Origin: Lepturacanthus savala
Lineage: Eukaryota > Chordata > Actinopteri > Scombriformes > Trichiuridae
Reading direction: 5' to 3'
DNA length: 64,000 nucleotides
Assembly (NCBI GenBank): GCA_030544235.1
Contig: CM060474.1
Coordinates: 2,884,001-2,948,000 of the forward strand
This document shows, piece by piece, positions 1-11,693 of the stretch. Numbering within the stretch: position 1 is the stretch's first letter; every line of letters starts with the position of its first letter. Under the pieces are notes generated by a model. That model saw only the letters and a program-made list of their open reading frames with translations. It was not told where the DNA came from and did no database searches. The translations under genes and the position numbers were made by a program.

Positions 1-877
1 TTTTTATAGTCTTTGGGACTTTAGTCTTTAGTATGAGTCAACCAGGGATTGAACCCTCAACCTCCTAGTCTTAGGACGCACACTCTACCAATAAGCCAGT
101 AATAGGAATTTAAATTCTTATTTAAACAACTCCATTTATATTTAAGTCCATTGGTCCATTGTGAAACAAAGAGCAAGGCAACTTCATTTTAAAAAAGCAT
201 ATTTCATGCACAAAGCAATTCAAAGTGTTTTACAGACACAGGCTTAACACACACACGCGTACAAAAAAGCATAATTAATGACATGAAAGGAGTGAAATGT
301 CTAAAAGAGAATTTGACATAGAAGATATGCTTTAGTCCCTTTTAAATTCTCTTCGTTCTCTCTGCAAATGTGCAGTAAAAATTCCAGACAGGACTGTTTA
401 AATGAATCTAAAAAGGAGGAAAAGATGTTCGTTGCTCGTGGTGTTTTCACAGGATCACCCTGGTGTTTCATTTTTGTTCCAGTGTTTTGTGGACACCGCT
501 GTCGCAGTCTGTTAAATGTGTTTTTGTGTGCATGCATGCATCACTGCGTGCTTTGTGCTTGGCCTGTGCGCAGCTCTGGCTGTCATCGGCTACGCTCATA
601 CTGTAATTTACTGTGTTATATTAATACTTTGTGAGTCCTGTGCTCTGACGTCAGTTGTCGTATTGATGTAAAGGTCCTGTGTTTATGTGTCTTTTGTGAA
701 GATTAGCAAAGTAAAATCTGTCCGTGTCAACTGTGCGTGTGTGTGTTGTCAGATTTTTATGTGTTTGTGTGTGTATGTGTGGATAAAAACACAACCTTCA
801 ATGGGAGCGCTAATGAGTAAGTGCACTCTTCTTTCTTTATTGTTGGGTTTTATGTAAAGTTGCTCAAATGCTCTCAG
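1..877 (+). other. celf2: celf2 intron, 3' part
   Basis: This is non-coding sequence upstream of the first visible celf2 exon, ending in the acceptor ctctcag at 871-877. Apart from the tRNA-like block near the left edge it holds GT-rich simple sequence around 735-780. No further coding exon is recognisable, so the rest of celf2 (RRM1, RRM2 and most of the linker) lies to the left of the window. Confidence 0.75.
33..107 (-). repeat. tRNA-like sequence (tRNA-derived SINE head or tRNA pseudogene)
   Basis: Read on the minus strand, this stretch has an A-box-like TGGCTTATTGG (complement of 88-98) followed about 33 bases later by a good B box, GGTTCAATCCC (complement of 45-55). These are the two internal RNA polymerase III promoter blocks of tRNA genes. 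The anticodon arm does not fold into a clean 5-bp stem with a 7-nt loop, so a functional tRNA is unlikely. It lies inside the celf2 intron, antisense to the gene. A tRNA-derived SINE or a dead tRNA copy fits best. Confidence 0.5.
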
Positions 878-1057
878 GTATGGCGGCTCTAAACGGTGGC
901 CTGGGCGGCGCAGGGCTTACCAACGGGACGGCAGGCACCATGGACGCACTGACGCAGGCTTACTCAGGGATCCAGCAGTACGCCGCCGCAGCGCTGCCCA
1001 CCCTCTACAGCCAGTCCCTACTGCAGCAGCAAGGGGCCGCCGGCAGCCAGAAAGAGG
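878..1057 (+). CDS. celf2: CELF2, antepenultimate coding exon (end of linker before RRM3)
   Basis: CELF2 is a CUGBP/Elav-like RNA-binding protein that binds GU-rich RNA and controls alternative splicing in the nucleus and mRNA stability and translation in the cytoplasm. This 180-bp exon encodes the alanine/glutamine/glycine-rich end of the linker (MAALNGG, TMDALTQAYSGIQQY, ALPTLYSQSLLQQQ, GSQKE). The acceptor is ctctcag before GT and the donor is G before GTCAGT. The exon begins with two bases of a split glycine codon and ends with the first base of the next, so it joins in frame to the exon at 2751. TMDALTQAYSG, and DILQ and AIQAMNG in the next two exons, resemble CELF2 more than the paralogue CELF1. 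That choice rests on remembered sequences, so celf1 is not fully excluded. Confidence 0.92.
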
Positions 1058-2750
1058 GTCAGTAGCCCGCGGCCACCTATCCGCATATTGCCACTGCTCA
1101 ATACCAGATATAGTAGTAATTATTTTACGTTTGTATGAGCTGTCATCACTTTTTTGGAAGAGAAAGAAAATCCATTTCATGCATTGTATTGTCCTTTTAA
1201 AGGTATTTAACAGGAAAAGGGGCTGGATTGGTTCTAATTTAGAGCACGGAGAGGGTCAGATGCACTTAATGGCAGAAAATCGCTTTTTGGCTGAACAGTT
1301 ATCATGAAAACAAGCCGGAATGGAAGAAGAGTAATGAGGACATTTTTAAAAATGTCAGGAGTAGAAGTAAAAAAGTTGGCTTAAAAATAATTACCCCAGT
1401 AAGTAAAGTATAGATGCCAAAAATATCTACTGAAGCAAGGTAACAAAGTATTTGTACTGAGTTACTTCACACTTCTGAACATATTCTCTCCTGTTTATGT
1501 TACTAAGCAGCCAAAACGTTTTCTGTTTTCCTCGTCATATATTATTCTAAAACTGATTCTAATAATAAAAACTGAAATATAAATGCTTATCAAGTAAAAA
1601 AGTTATTATTGTTTAACTACAGAGGTTTTGTTTTTTTTTGAACATTTGGTATTATATTATTAAGATTTTCATCAATCGATTCATCAAAATATACGCCAAA
1701 TATACTTATTACACAATTCACATTGTGTGTTGATTTCTGAATTTTGTGACAAATTAGCTCAGCCTCAGTTGCATCGAATTTGATTTGAAATTGGACCAAA
1801 GTCATGTTTATGTCTTTTTTTTATATACAGTTAAAATATAAATATTCAATGGAAAAAAATGCACAATTCACAATTACTTTCTATTTCATTTCAGGGAGTT
1901 TTGTCATGCCTTAGTGGGATGAATTGTGTACATTTACCAAAAAAGATATAATTTGATGGTAAATATAAATACGTTTGTGTTTAACCAGACTTCCCTGGAA
2001 ATATATTTAGTCCTGGTTGTTGAGGATTTGCTTTTACTATATCATAGAAGAGCTGTGAACTTGGTTTACTTCTGGCTGCTAGTGCTGTTGCAAAGTGCCA
2101 CCTTTACACAGAAGCTCATAATGGAAGTAAAATTTACCCCCGAAGCTTTAGCCAACAGTGCTGAATACAAACTAGATGATGAAATGTCTAGTAAAGTAAA
2201 TACAGCCACATACTGTTTGTTTCTGCACTTCCCTTCTGTGCCTCCGACAAAGAGGAATTTGTAAAGATTCATTCTTCTTCTGACGGTCCGAAACCCACCG
2301 AGGGAGACAAAGATGTGACAATAATTCAGCTTGGTTTAGCAGTGGGAGAGTGCTTTTAATGATTCTAAGGGATCTGACCTATTACAATTATTTGGATGTG
2401 TGATGGAAGGGGGGGTAACGATCTATGACATCTCTTTTGGGGAGACAACATGTAGCTGAGCGAATGAATGAATCAAAAGGACAGTACTTATTTTGCTAGT
2501 AGCGGACAAAAATATAATTATTAAATGAAAACCAAAAGCTTTCATCCTTGTTTAATGTCCAATATAATTGCAGAATGTTGTTTAAAAGCAATAACAAACT
2601 CAAGGTCATCCGATATTGTGTTAAGCAGTGTGCGCTTCAGCACTGTTCCTATGACGACAGCACAGCAGTGCCACTTGCCACAATGCAACGCCATCTCTCC
2701 TGCTGAAAGCCGCTGTGACCTTATACCTGCTCTGCATCTCATCCCACCAG
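1058..2750 (+). other. celf2: celf2 intron with a dispersed repeat
   Basis: The intron lies between the donor at 1058 (GTCAGT) and the acceptor atcccaccag ending at 2750. Part of it (about 1232-1480) matches, in inverted orientation, a sequence at 47446-47676. No coding exon is seen. Short open frames inside it have no recognisable content. Confidence 0.75.
1232..1480 (+). repeat. Dispersed repeat, copy A (inverted mate at 47446-47676)
   Basis: By eye this segment matches the reverse complement of 47446-47676. Shared blocks include ATCATGAAAACAAGCCGGAA-like, GGCAGAAAATC and a GTATTTGTACTGAGTTAC-like end. The two copies differ by scattered substitutions and small indels, as expected of an old interspersed repeat. 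The family was not identified. Confidence 0.6.
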
Positions 2751-2894
2751 GTCCTGAAGGCGCCAACCTCTTCATCTACCACCTGCCCCAGGAGTTCGGA
2801 GACCAGGACATACTGCAGATGTTCATGCCTTTCGGAAATGTTGTCTCTGCCAAAGTCTTCATCGATAAACAGACAAACCTTAGCAAGTGCTTCG
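2751..2894 (+). CDS. celf2: CELF2, penultimate coding exon (first half of RRM3)
   Basis: This 144-bp exon encodes GPEGANLFIYHLPQEFGDQD followed by ILQMFMPFGNVVSAKVF and IDKQTNLSKCF. It is the first half of the third RNA-recognition motif, including the RNP2 strand LFIYHLP. The acceptor is tcccaccag and the donor is G before GTACGG. It enters with two bases of the glycine codon split at 1057 and leaves with the first base of the next glycine, so RNP1 (KCFGFVSY) is assembled across the splice junction with the exon at 6194. If the intron is retained, the frame stays open for about 76 more codons, to a stop near 3121. Confidence 0.95.
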
Positions 2895-5800
2895 GTACGG
2901 CGGCAACACAGTTGTCAGTGTGTACTCCCAGAAAAAGGGAATACATGCGAAATACCTGCAGTGAATCTGTCCCTTATTTCTGCATTTGCTGTGTCCCAGT
3001 TCAGTGGTTGGATTCTTCAAATAGAATGCCTCATTCTCATCAGCTGTTTAGCATAAACTATTTAACATTTAATAAGAATAGCAGATTTACTGTTGATTTT
3101 AGGTCTTGTAGTTTCCTATGAATGTTCAGGGGAAAAAAATATATATCTAACTGCATATTAGAGCTAACGATTAGACAATTAATTGATTAATCACCAACTA
3201 TTTTGACAATAATTTCATGGAAACGGCAAAATAAGCTTAAGGCGTTGTTTTTTTTTTATTCTTTTTAATAATTCACTATATAGAAGAGATGGAAACAACT
3301 TTGTTGATTATGTTATGACATACAAACATTTAACTGATATGACTGAGTCAGCTTCTTTGTCTTGGTCTTCAGACCATATGATACATGATCAATACTAGCT
3401 GACATGAAAGAATCATTACAGCATTACGAGTGAAACTAATTCTTTTCTCTCATAGATGACCAAGGCAATTACTTTGTCTCAGCCTTTTTTTCTTCTACTC
3501 ATGTACACCATGTGTAGTGTAGCCTATACAACTTCTGCCATCTGTTTTGCCTAGTTTATTTTAAACCAATTAATGGAAATTCACCAAATTCACATTTTCT
3601 TTTGCGCAGCATTTGAAAAGTTAGATGACAACACAGCTACTGAGTCACTGTGCAGAATTGTTCCATTACCAAGAGGATCACCCACACTCCTGACAGAAAA
3701 AGATCATTAGATATCGAAGGCTTCAAAGGAAACTGGTTGTGGGAGAGAGGTTGCATTTACAGGAGCCATTGAAATGGGACTTTTTTTGTCCTGTTATTAA
3801 ATAGTTGACCAACAAATATGGACTTCAAGAAATCCACTCTGAACTGGGACAGCAAGAAATTCCATTCAACCTGTTGTTAACAATCTGTAAAAAAGATTTT
3901 AAAAATTAATTTAATTTTTTAATTTAAATATTTACATTTGCATCAAATTTGCTCAGGCTGAAGACAAAACTTTAGACCCAATGCCATCTCAACAGATAAA
4001 TCAAGCAGGGAAACAGGCAGCTATGCTACTCATCAGAAAATGGATTGTAAGACAAAGACTTTACTGACGGTTTTAAAGGCTGATAATATTCTGAAAGGTG
4101 AAATGTGCACAAAGATGCTTGTGTAGGGCAGAGGAAGAATGAAACACAACAAAAAAATCACTCATTGCTCCTTAAACTTCCATTCTGACACTGGCCTTTG
4201 TCAAGTCATTGGTCAAAAAAGCAGAAAATGCAATTCTATTCTACTAACACAGAGAGAAAGAGAGAGTATTTCAGTATTTATTATGTATATTGCATTTTCA
4301 TTTCTTCTGTTCTTTCAATATTTTGTTGATGCAACAACTCTGTTTCCCAGTAGTCATTAAAGCAGAATTTTTCCTCAATGTGTACCAGGGGTGTATTTTA
4401 AATCTAGATGTAAATGTAATACAGATAAATCAGATCTCCAGACATGAAAACATGGTGAGGGTCTCTTGTGTAGTATTTTAACATCAGTTTATTATTATTA
4501 CAAGCTTATTTTTTAAACAGTATAATTGCTGTAAATAGACAAGACCATCACGTAGAAGCAAGCTGGCATGTATTTTAGAGCTGAGTGCAGGACCTTTAAA
4601 TTTAAATCAATATCCATAACATCCAAGCACTTGCCAAATGAGTTCCCAAAATACTCATTAAGCTTTTCACCCCCAGGTAACTCTCTCTGTATTTCTCAGT
4701 ATACTAAAGTTTCTCCACTCTCCAAGTGTTATTAGACCAAATGGATTATATTCTGCAAATGAAATGAGCCATTTTGCAGAGGTTGAATGACGCTCTAAAT
4801 GGTTAATTCCACTGTTTTACAGCCGCAAACGCCTACAACATGGAGCAGTTTTCAAAATAATATTCTTACCATTGGCAGACGGAGACAGAACTCCGGCACT
4901 GCAGATTTAAGTAGTGAGTCAGCTCTTTTGTAAAATTTACTGCACTGCTTCATGGCACAAAACAACAAGAAAAGTAAATAAATCTTTTGACCGGAAACCG
5001 GGGATTATAGAATCTTCATAGACAAAACAAAGTCACTAGAAACAACCAAGCTCAGATCCTTTGTTGGTGGTACAAAGGTTGGTGACATTATCAAGCTATG
5101 TCCTAGTTATGGTCAACAGTTTTATGACAGAGTTCACTGCAAGTCACCATAGAAGAAATATGACATAAGCAAGCAGAGGTGAGCTAACATTCAGTAGTAG
5201 AAGACACACTAATGAAGACTGCCTGGCTACACCTATTCGCTAACACTTGCTAGCTACATTAGCAAGCATGTTCGGTATAATTACACTTCTAGTAGTAGTA
5301 GTAATAGGACTAGTAGTACTCCTATTAGCTGTGAGCAGTGTCATGCTCGTTCCTGAAAAATAGGAACTAATTACAGTTACTAGCTACTTCATTCAATTTG
5401 TTGATTACTTACACCAAAAAATAATATTACAGTTAAAAGTAACTTTTTAGTTTAGTACTTTTTTTACTTTAATTTAATTTCACTACTGTATAGAGATTAA
5501 TGCAAACTATTGAGCACAGTGTACATTAATGTGTTGTTCCTAAAGGTGCTTCAACACATCAGAATTGCTGTTTGTGGCAGTAAACAGGACCTTAAAACTA
5601 GTAAGACACAGCTTGCACTTAACCAAAGAAGAAATAGATAACATGTTTCCATGTAGAGAAAGTTGTACAATAACAATATAAAAAGACAATATAAAAGTGT
5701 GAAGATAACAGGAAGAACTACACTGCAGCTGACCAAAAATAAAATGAATTACCAGTGATTTAACAGTCATGTTGAATGATAAGTAACGTAACGCAGCAAT

Positions 5801-6193
5801 ACACCATATTGTAACAGTAATTAAGTTACTTTTTTAAGTAACGTTACGATACCAATTACTCCAAAAAAAAAAAACAGGCTTAGTTTGTTACATAATAACA
5901 CATATTCATTAAAGAAAATGCTAGAAAATTGGGAAAAACACCAGAATTAGCTTTTTGTGAAACCAGCTACAAACATCCTGTAGCTATGTATCACCTTTTA
6001 AAGAAGATAAAATGATGCTATTAATGCTAGTTTTGTTATTACCATTTTGCTACTGCCTGCGCATTCCTGCACTTCCCATAGACTTAATGTTGTGGTGACA
6101 GGTAGAAAGAGGACTGGGATGTTATGTTGTCACACGGCTCTCGATCTTCTCATTTTTCCACTAACAATTTGCTTTTCTTTGTTGCCCCCGCAG
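2895..6193 (+). other. celf2: Last celf2 intron
   Basis: A 3.3-kb intron ending in the acceptor gcccccgcag at 6193. It is AT-rich. At 3159-3240 it carries a fragment of the common fish repeat with repeated ATTAAT and ATTGATTAAT blocks. Around 5783-5870 there are GTAACG/CGTTAC-rich pieces that also look repeat-derived. No other exon is evident. Confidence 0.75.
3159..3240 (+). repeat. Fragment of hAT-type MITE (AACTAACGATT/ATTAATC family)
   Basis: The sequence begins GAGCTAACGATTAGACAATT and continues with ATTAATTGATTAATCACC, matching the terminal part of copies at 35559, 37829, 52713 and 53530. Only one end is clear; the other fades into AT-rich intron. Confidence 0.45.
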
Positions 6194-6321
6194 GCTTCGT
6201 CAGCTACGACAATCCAGTGTCGGCACAGGCAGCCATCCAGGCCATGAACGGCTTCCAGATCGGCATGAAGCGGCTGAAGGTGCAGCTGAAGCGCTCCAAG
6301 AACGACAGCAAACCGTACTGA
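6194..6321 (+). CDS. celf2: CELF2, terminal coding exon (second half of RRM3 and C terminus)
   Basis: The exon encodes GFVSYDNPVSAQAAIQAMNG, then FQIGMKRLKVQLKRSKNDSK and PY, followed by TGA at 6319-6321. It completes RNP1 and the last strands of RRM3; CELF1 and CELF2 proteins end exactly at this KRSKNDSKPY tail. The acceptor is gcccccgcag. Together the three exons give 149 residues plus the split first glycine, with no frameshift or stop. The fragment looks fully functional and under strong constraint, in contrast to everything else in the window. Confidence 0.96.
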
Positions 6322-6442
6322 TCTTAGCACTAGGGTCTATCTGCTCCCCATGTTAGCACTGCTAGGGTAAGTCCCCCCACAAAAGAATGAAAATGAAAAA
6401 GAACAACAGCAAACCGAGCCACGACCTCTCTACACAGGGACT

Positions 6443-6538
6443 GGGTGGGTGGGGCGGCGGGGGGGTGGGTGGGGGCTGGGATTCGGGGTGGGGGGGGTTT
6501 GAAGGGAGGGATGGGAGGGATGTGGGAGGGAGGGGGAG
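6443..6538 (+). promoter_or_regulatory. G-tract cluster, potential RNA G-quadruplexes
   Basis: About 120 bases after the celf2 stop codon there are more than ten runs of three or more G within 96 bases, separated by short loops. The pattern satisfies the usual G-quadruplex rule several times over on the sense RNA. A role in translation or mRNA stability is inference only. Confidence 0.55.
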
Positions 6539-8319
6539 ACGACCTACAACCACCCTGAGGGAGACACACGCGCCTTGTTTTTTTTCTTGTTTTTCTTGCT
6601 TTTTTGAAGATTTTTATGTTAGCTTTCAAGTATTATTTATTACAATTTTTTGACACATGAACGCTTCCATTACTGCCATTACTTTGTGCAATTTTTTTTC
6701 TTTCTTTTTTTTACAATGGAAGAAAGTAGCTATCTTGGGTAGCTTGTTTTTTTTTTTCTTTTTTTTAAAAAAAAGTTTGTTTAAAACTTATTTAACTTTT
6801 TCTTTCTGAGTGATTATTTATACATTTTTAAGGACTAGTTACAGTCAGAACCGAGGTAAAGACAAAGGAGCCATGATGATTTTTTTTTTTTCCTCTCTCT
6901 CTCTTGTTGTGAACCTATGGCCTGGCAAAGGGTTCATTTTTTGACGCGCACGCCGATATGCACATTTGACCTTTGACCTCCGCGGTTTTGGTTGCAGGCC
7001 GCCGCTGCTTCTCCGAAAACCCCTCTATGCCTGCTGGCAACCCAGGAGCAAAGGCTGCAAAACATTAGTGGCCTCTTTACAGTATAGTCAGCCTGCCGTA
7101 CAGTTACACTCCACCACCACAGGAAGAAAACAAAAATACACACTCTCCAGCTACTTCTTATTATTTATGTGGAAACAAAGTTTTTTATTTCCCAGAAGAT
7201 GACAAAAATAATTAGTAACTACTTTTTTCTGGGTCAGATCACATTGGTCTTTGTTGTGAAAGGGATATTACAACATGTAGAACATTATCAAAATAACATC
7301 CAGAATTTGGCGAAGGCTATATTAATAATACTACTAATAAAAAAAAGAGTTTATGGGTTTAAGGGGGTAACTGAAAATACTTGATGTTTGTTGAAAGATT
7401 TAAAAAAAAAAATAATTCAAAGTACAGAAAGCCACAGGCCTGTAAATTTTATTTGTAAAAAAGCAGTTCTATTTTTATACAACATTTTTACTGCCTCAGA
7501 TGAAAAAAAAAGGATTTTATTTATTGCCTATCGTTAAGTTATTGGACTCCTATAAAGTATACAGCATCATAAAAGTAGACCCTTGTGGAGAAGTCTTGTG
7601 GAATTGGGTTCTCCGGTGTTTTTCATGTTTTTTCAGTGCAGAAACCACGATCACAACACACTCCGCTGCCATTTGAACCGAACTCCCCCCACTCCTCCCT
7701 CATTGTGTCATTTATTCATTCATTCTGCACACACACTTCTCTGTGCTGTTCATCCATTCATTCGTCCATTATCCATCTCTCTCTTTACTCCCCTCTCTCC
7801 ATCCGTAGTTGGACTATTGCTTCACTTGTTAAATAACTACCCTTTTCCTCGCGTTTTTACTTTATTCAAATTTAATTTCCTTGTTTTTTGAATGTTTTCC
7901 GTATTTTGTTTGTTCGTGCACCCCCCTCCCCCCTGCCCCAGCCCCCCAACCCTTCCAAAGATTTCAGAATTTGTAACAAAAAAAAAAAAGAAAAAGAAAA
8001 ATGAAAAGTCCCCCCCACCCTCCGTAAAATATGAATATTTTCTCCCAAATGACAACATCCATCTGGGATCTGATGGATAAAGCTTTGGGTGCTCTCTGTT
8101 TTGTGTGCGTTTGTGTGTGCATGTGTATGCGTATGTGTGTGTGTGTGTGAATGAATGAATGTGCACAAGTGTGTGTGTGTATGTGTGTGTTGTTGCCTAT
8201 AAATATAGACCTACTACATTATTCTCATATTGCATTACAAAAAAGGACAAAAGTCAAGCTAAAAAATTGCCAATGAAATCAGTGAGTGGTGTTGCTGTTC
8301 TGACGGTTTGCATTGTTGT

Positions 8320-8330
8320 TGTTTGTTTGT
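8320..8330 (+). promoter_or_regulatory. GU-rich element (consensus CELF binding site) in celf2 3'UTR
   Basis: The sequence is TGTTTGTTTGT, the 11-mer GU-rich element known to recruit CELF proteins and promote mRNA decay. It sits in a wider TTGTTG-rich patch (8308-8352). A near match, TGTTTGTTTGA, is at 12534-12544. Autoregulation of celf2 is inferred. Confidence 0.5.
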
Positions 8331-8719
8331 TGTTGCTTGTTGTTGTTGTTTCTCTTGATTTAAAAAAAAAAATGCTGTAGTGGTGTGGTGCTTTGGCTCT
8401 CTGTGTGTAACTCTCTCCTCTCCCCTGTTTTTTCTTTCCCCCTTTTAGAACAACCCATCTCCATGCCTGTTAGCTCATCGTTTGCCTAGCATGTCTCCGT
8501 GGCGTCCAAAAAAAAAAAAAAAACTTTAAACAAAAAACAAAAAAGAAATCCCAACACCCCCCCCCCCAAAAAAAAAGTGTCATCGTCCTCCTCCCCCGTC
8601 ATTGTTTTTCTGATGTCTTTTCCGAGCTCACCTGATCATAACCTGGTTCTCCTCCTCCTCCGCTGCCGCCTACTGTCCTTTTGAACTTTGAACTTTGAGC
8701 TTTTTGGACTTTAATTTTT

Positions 8720-8754
<35 letters not shown>

Positions 8755-8764
8755 ATATATATAA
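8720..8764 (+). repeat. AT dinucleotide microsatellite
   Basis: An almost pure run of alternating T and A, broken by one TT, inside the celf2 3'UTR. The transcript could fold back on itself here. Confidence 0.9.
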
Positions 8765-10261
8765 ATATTTTTTTTTCTTTTTATGTTTTTGTTTTGTTGT
8801 TGTGTTTTTTTGTTTTTTTTTTGCATGTGACCTCATTTGGATCTGTTTTGTGGGAGGGGCTTCAGGGAGAGCGGGAGGCGATAAGGGAGGGGTAGATAAG
8901 AAAATTAAATCAATGTGAAAAAAGATATAAAGCTGCATTCATATGAAAAACAAAAAAAGACTGAGATTTTTATCAAAAAACAAATGTTTTTTTTTTGTTG
9001 TTTGTTTTGTGGAGAAAAAAAACTACAACCTGTGGCAAAGTGATTTCCATTCAGTACGTTTTCTTGCATCTTTTTTGGTTTCTTCTTTTTTATGTCAGTT
9101 TTTTTTGTTTTGTTTTGTTTTTGTCCTTCTTTTTTTCATTTAAAGTAAACTTGAAAGTTCACTACAGGAATTGGCGCGTCATCTTGCTTCTGGCACCGAT
9201 GAAAAGCAGAGTGCGGGCCAGAAGCAGTCCGCGCCAGTTTCTCTGAGAAATAAGACTACTTCCAAACAGTTTTGAATAAAAACTGTCTGATCAATATTAG
9301 ACTCTCTCAGAGCTCTCTTAATGGTTTTTACATTTTTCAGGCAGTGTAAAGTTTTTTGATAAGGCCATTTTAAGTGGCTCTGTTTCTCATTCAAAGTCTA
9401 TATATAGAACCACTTTTTTCTAGAGTAGTTTAAAGGTAAAAATAAAAAAAAAGACATTTGCCCTGTTTGGGGGGGAGAAATGCTACCTACTTGTGTCACC
9501 TTTTGCTGAACTGACTCACAGATAGACAATCCGTGGTTTAAATGCACATGATGAAATGACCTATATTTTCTACTGTTTAAATGTATAGAGGAAAAAAAAA
9601 TGATACCTGTAACCTGCGTTAACGTCGGTGCTTCTCGTGAGTTTAGTTGTGGTTTCATCACAAGTCTAACGGTCTTAAATGTCTCATGTTTTTCAAGAGA
9701 AGACTAAAAAATCAGTTTACTTGAACAATAGACAAAGCCTTTCATATTACTATAATAGTTACTTTGCTTTTTTTTCTTTTTATCTCTTCTGTTTTTTTAA
9801 GGAGTCCCTATTTGCTAAATTTCTTGTTGGTTAATTAGCTATATAAAATTCCTAAAAATATATATAAATATAAATATATCTATATATATAATGTCAGCTT
9901 GTGAAGCATCAATGTCATTATTATTTTATTTCTCTCGTGGGAAACAATATTTAGATGTGTTTTGTTGTTCAGCAAAAATGTCTTATAAAGAAAAAAAGAC
10001 AAGATCAGTGGAGTTTAGTGCCAAATTCTGAAGGTACTTCCTGCCTAGCGCGTCAGTGTATTTCTTGTGAAATTATTTGATAACATGGGTATTTTATTAT
10101 AAGTGTTTTGTATGGATCCCTCATATTTAAAATATAGATTTAAAAAAGAGTTTGTTAACTTGCTATTCTGTGGTCTTGTTGCCTGAAAATGTCATGTTTG
10201 CTTTTTTTCTTTGTAAAGATGTAAAAAAGGAAAAAAGAAAAAAAAAAGTGCCCATGTGTCA

Positions 10262-10322
10262 TATATATATATATATATATCTATATACACGCACACACGG
10301 ACACACACACACACACACTCTC
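10262..10322 (+). repeat. AT then CA microsatellite
   Basis: Alternating AT (10262-10287) followed by CA-rich sequence with scattered G, inside the celf2 3'UTR. Confidence 0.85.
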
Positions 10323-11671
10323 TCGTGCAGACCTCACAGTTTACTTTGTTGTTGTGCATGGGAGCCCCTGAGTGTGAGAGCCTCTACAGCGACCGCTACC
10401 GCCCGCCCGCCAGCGTGCACGCACACACTTTAAAAAACACACACAAAGAATCGCACACTGATATTTTTAGCCATTGTACAGCAGTTTTATTCATCAAAGC
10501 CTTACCACAAATCTTTGCACTCCTGTTCTCTCTCTATTAGTATCTCGCACACGCAGCCACAAAACCCATCAGGCTTCAACATGTATTGTTCTGATTGTTT
10601 TCTGGCACACGAAAATTGAGGTGAAAGTGGAAGCCTTATTCCCCGCCCCCCCAAAATAAAAAAAAAAAAGAAAAGAAATAACCCTCTTATCCCTTTTGTT
10701 GGGTTTTAGAACATGTCTGAGTCGTAGAGCCAGCACCGTTTGTCTCAGATGCGAGGATCTTCACTTTGGTGTTTCACCTCAGACAGGCACACTCGCTGCC
10801 ATGATGTAAGCACAGGGCAAGACTCGCTTATTCACAAAAAAGGAGCCTCGACCTTTTGAGGAAAAGCGTTCGCCGTCATCGAATACTCACAAGAGAGAGT
10901 CAGGGCAGTCCCGAGCAAGTTTCGGCTCATTTGATTTCACTTATCCTTTGACTTTTTTTTTTTCTTTAAAGTGGCTGTTAAGACTCCTCCATATTGTGGT
11001 GTAATGGGCCAAAATCATGTTTAGATGCCAAAGTGTGTTATTGACATTCTCATTAGTCGAGCCGTTTACATGGCACAACGTTGTCAGTCTATTTAACTGC
11101 CCCCATTAACCCCTCCCTGAAAGCCTAGTTTACGGTCTGCAAAAAAAAAATTAATAAATAAATAAAAGAAAAAAAAAAAGCAGCATTATTTTCTACAGAA
11201 GCTCACCAGTCGCCTTAAAACAGGGAGCGTTGTACCAGTATTATAAGAGTAGAAAATATTGTCAAGTCAGTGTGAGTCCAGGTTCACTTGTTGTGCAGTT
11301 AAACCTACCACTTGTTCAAAGTCTGTTTTTTGTTGTTTTTTTTCTGCTCTTCCATTTCATCCGATCGAGACAGTGCAGGAGTCGCGGTCGAAGGACTCCA
11401 TTCTCTCTCCGTCTTGGTTGTTGTCTCCCAGGCTAACCAGGGTTTATTAGAAACAGGGCTATGTGGAGAGATGTCTTTATTGGAACAGCGGCAGGGGAAA
11501 TAAAAGCGCACGTTGGCTGCAGAGGAATGGTCACGTCCGCAGGTTCCACACGGGCAAAAAACAACAACCGCAGCCCAGATGAAGGCGATGCAGCTTTCAT
11601 TATCCAAGCCCAATACCAAACTTTATCTGATCTCATGGAGGGGAGGTGAGCAGACTTTACCTAAATGCAGT

Positions 11672-11693
11672 ACACACACACACACACACACAC
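11672..11693 (+). repeat. CA microsatellite
   Basis: A short run of alternating CA in the celf2 3'UTR. Confidence 0.85.

Noticed and set aside
6330..6629. Proline-rich open frames antisense to the celf2 3'UTR
   Set aside because: They are the complement of the G-tract cluster and encode only low-complexity proline runs.
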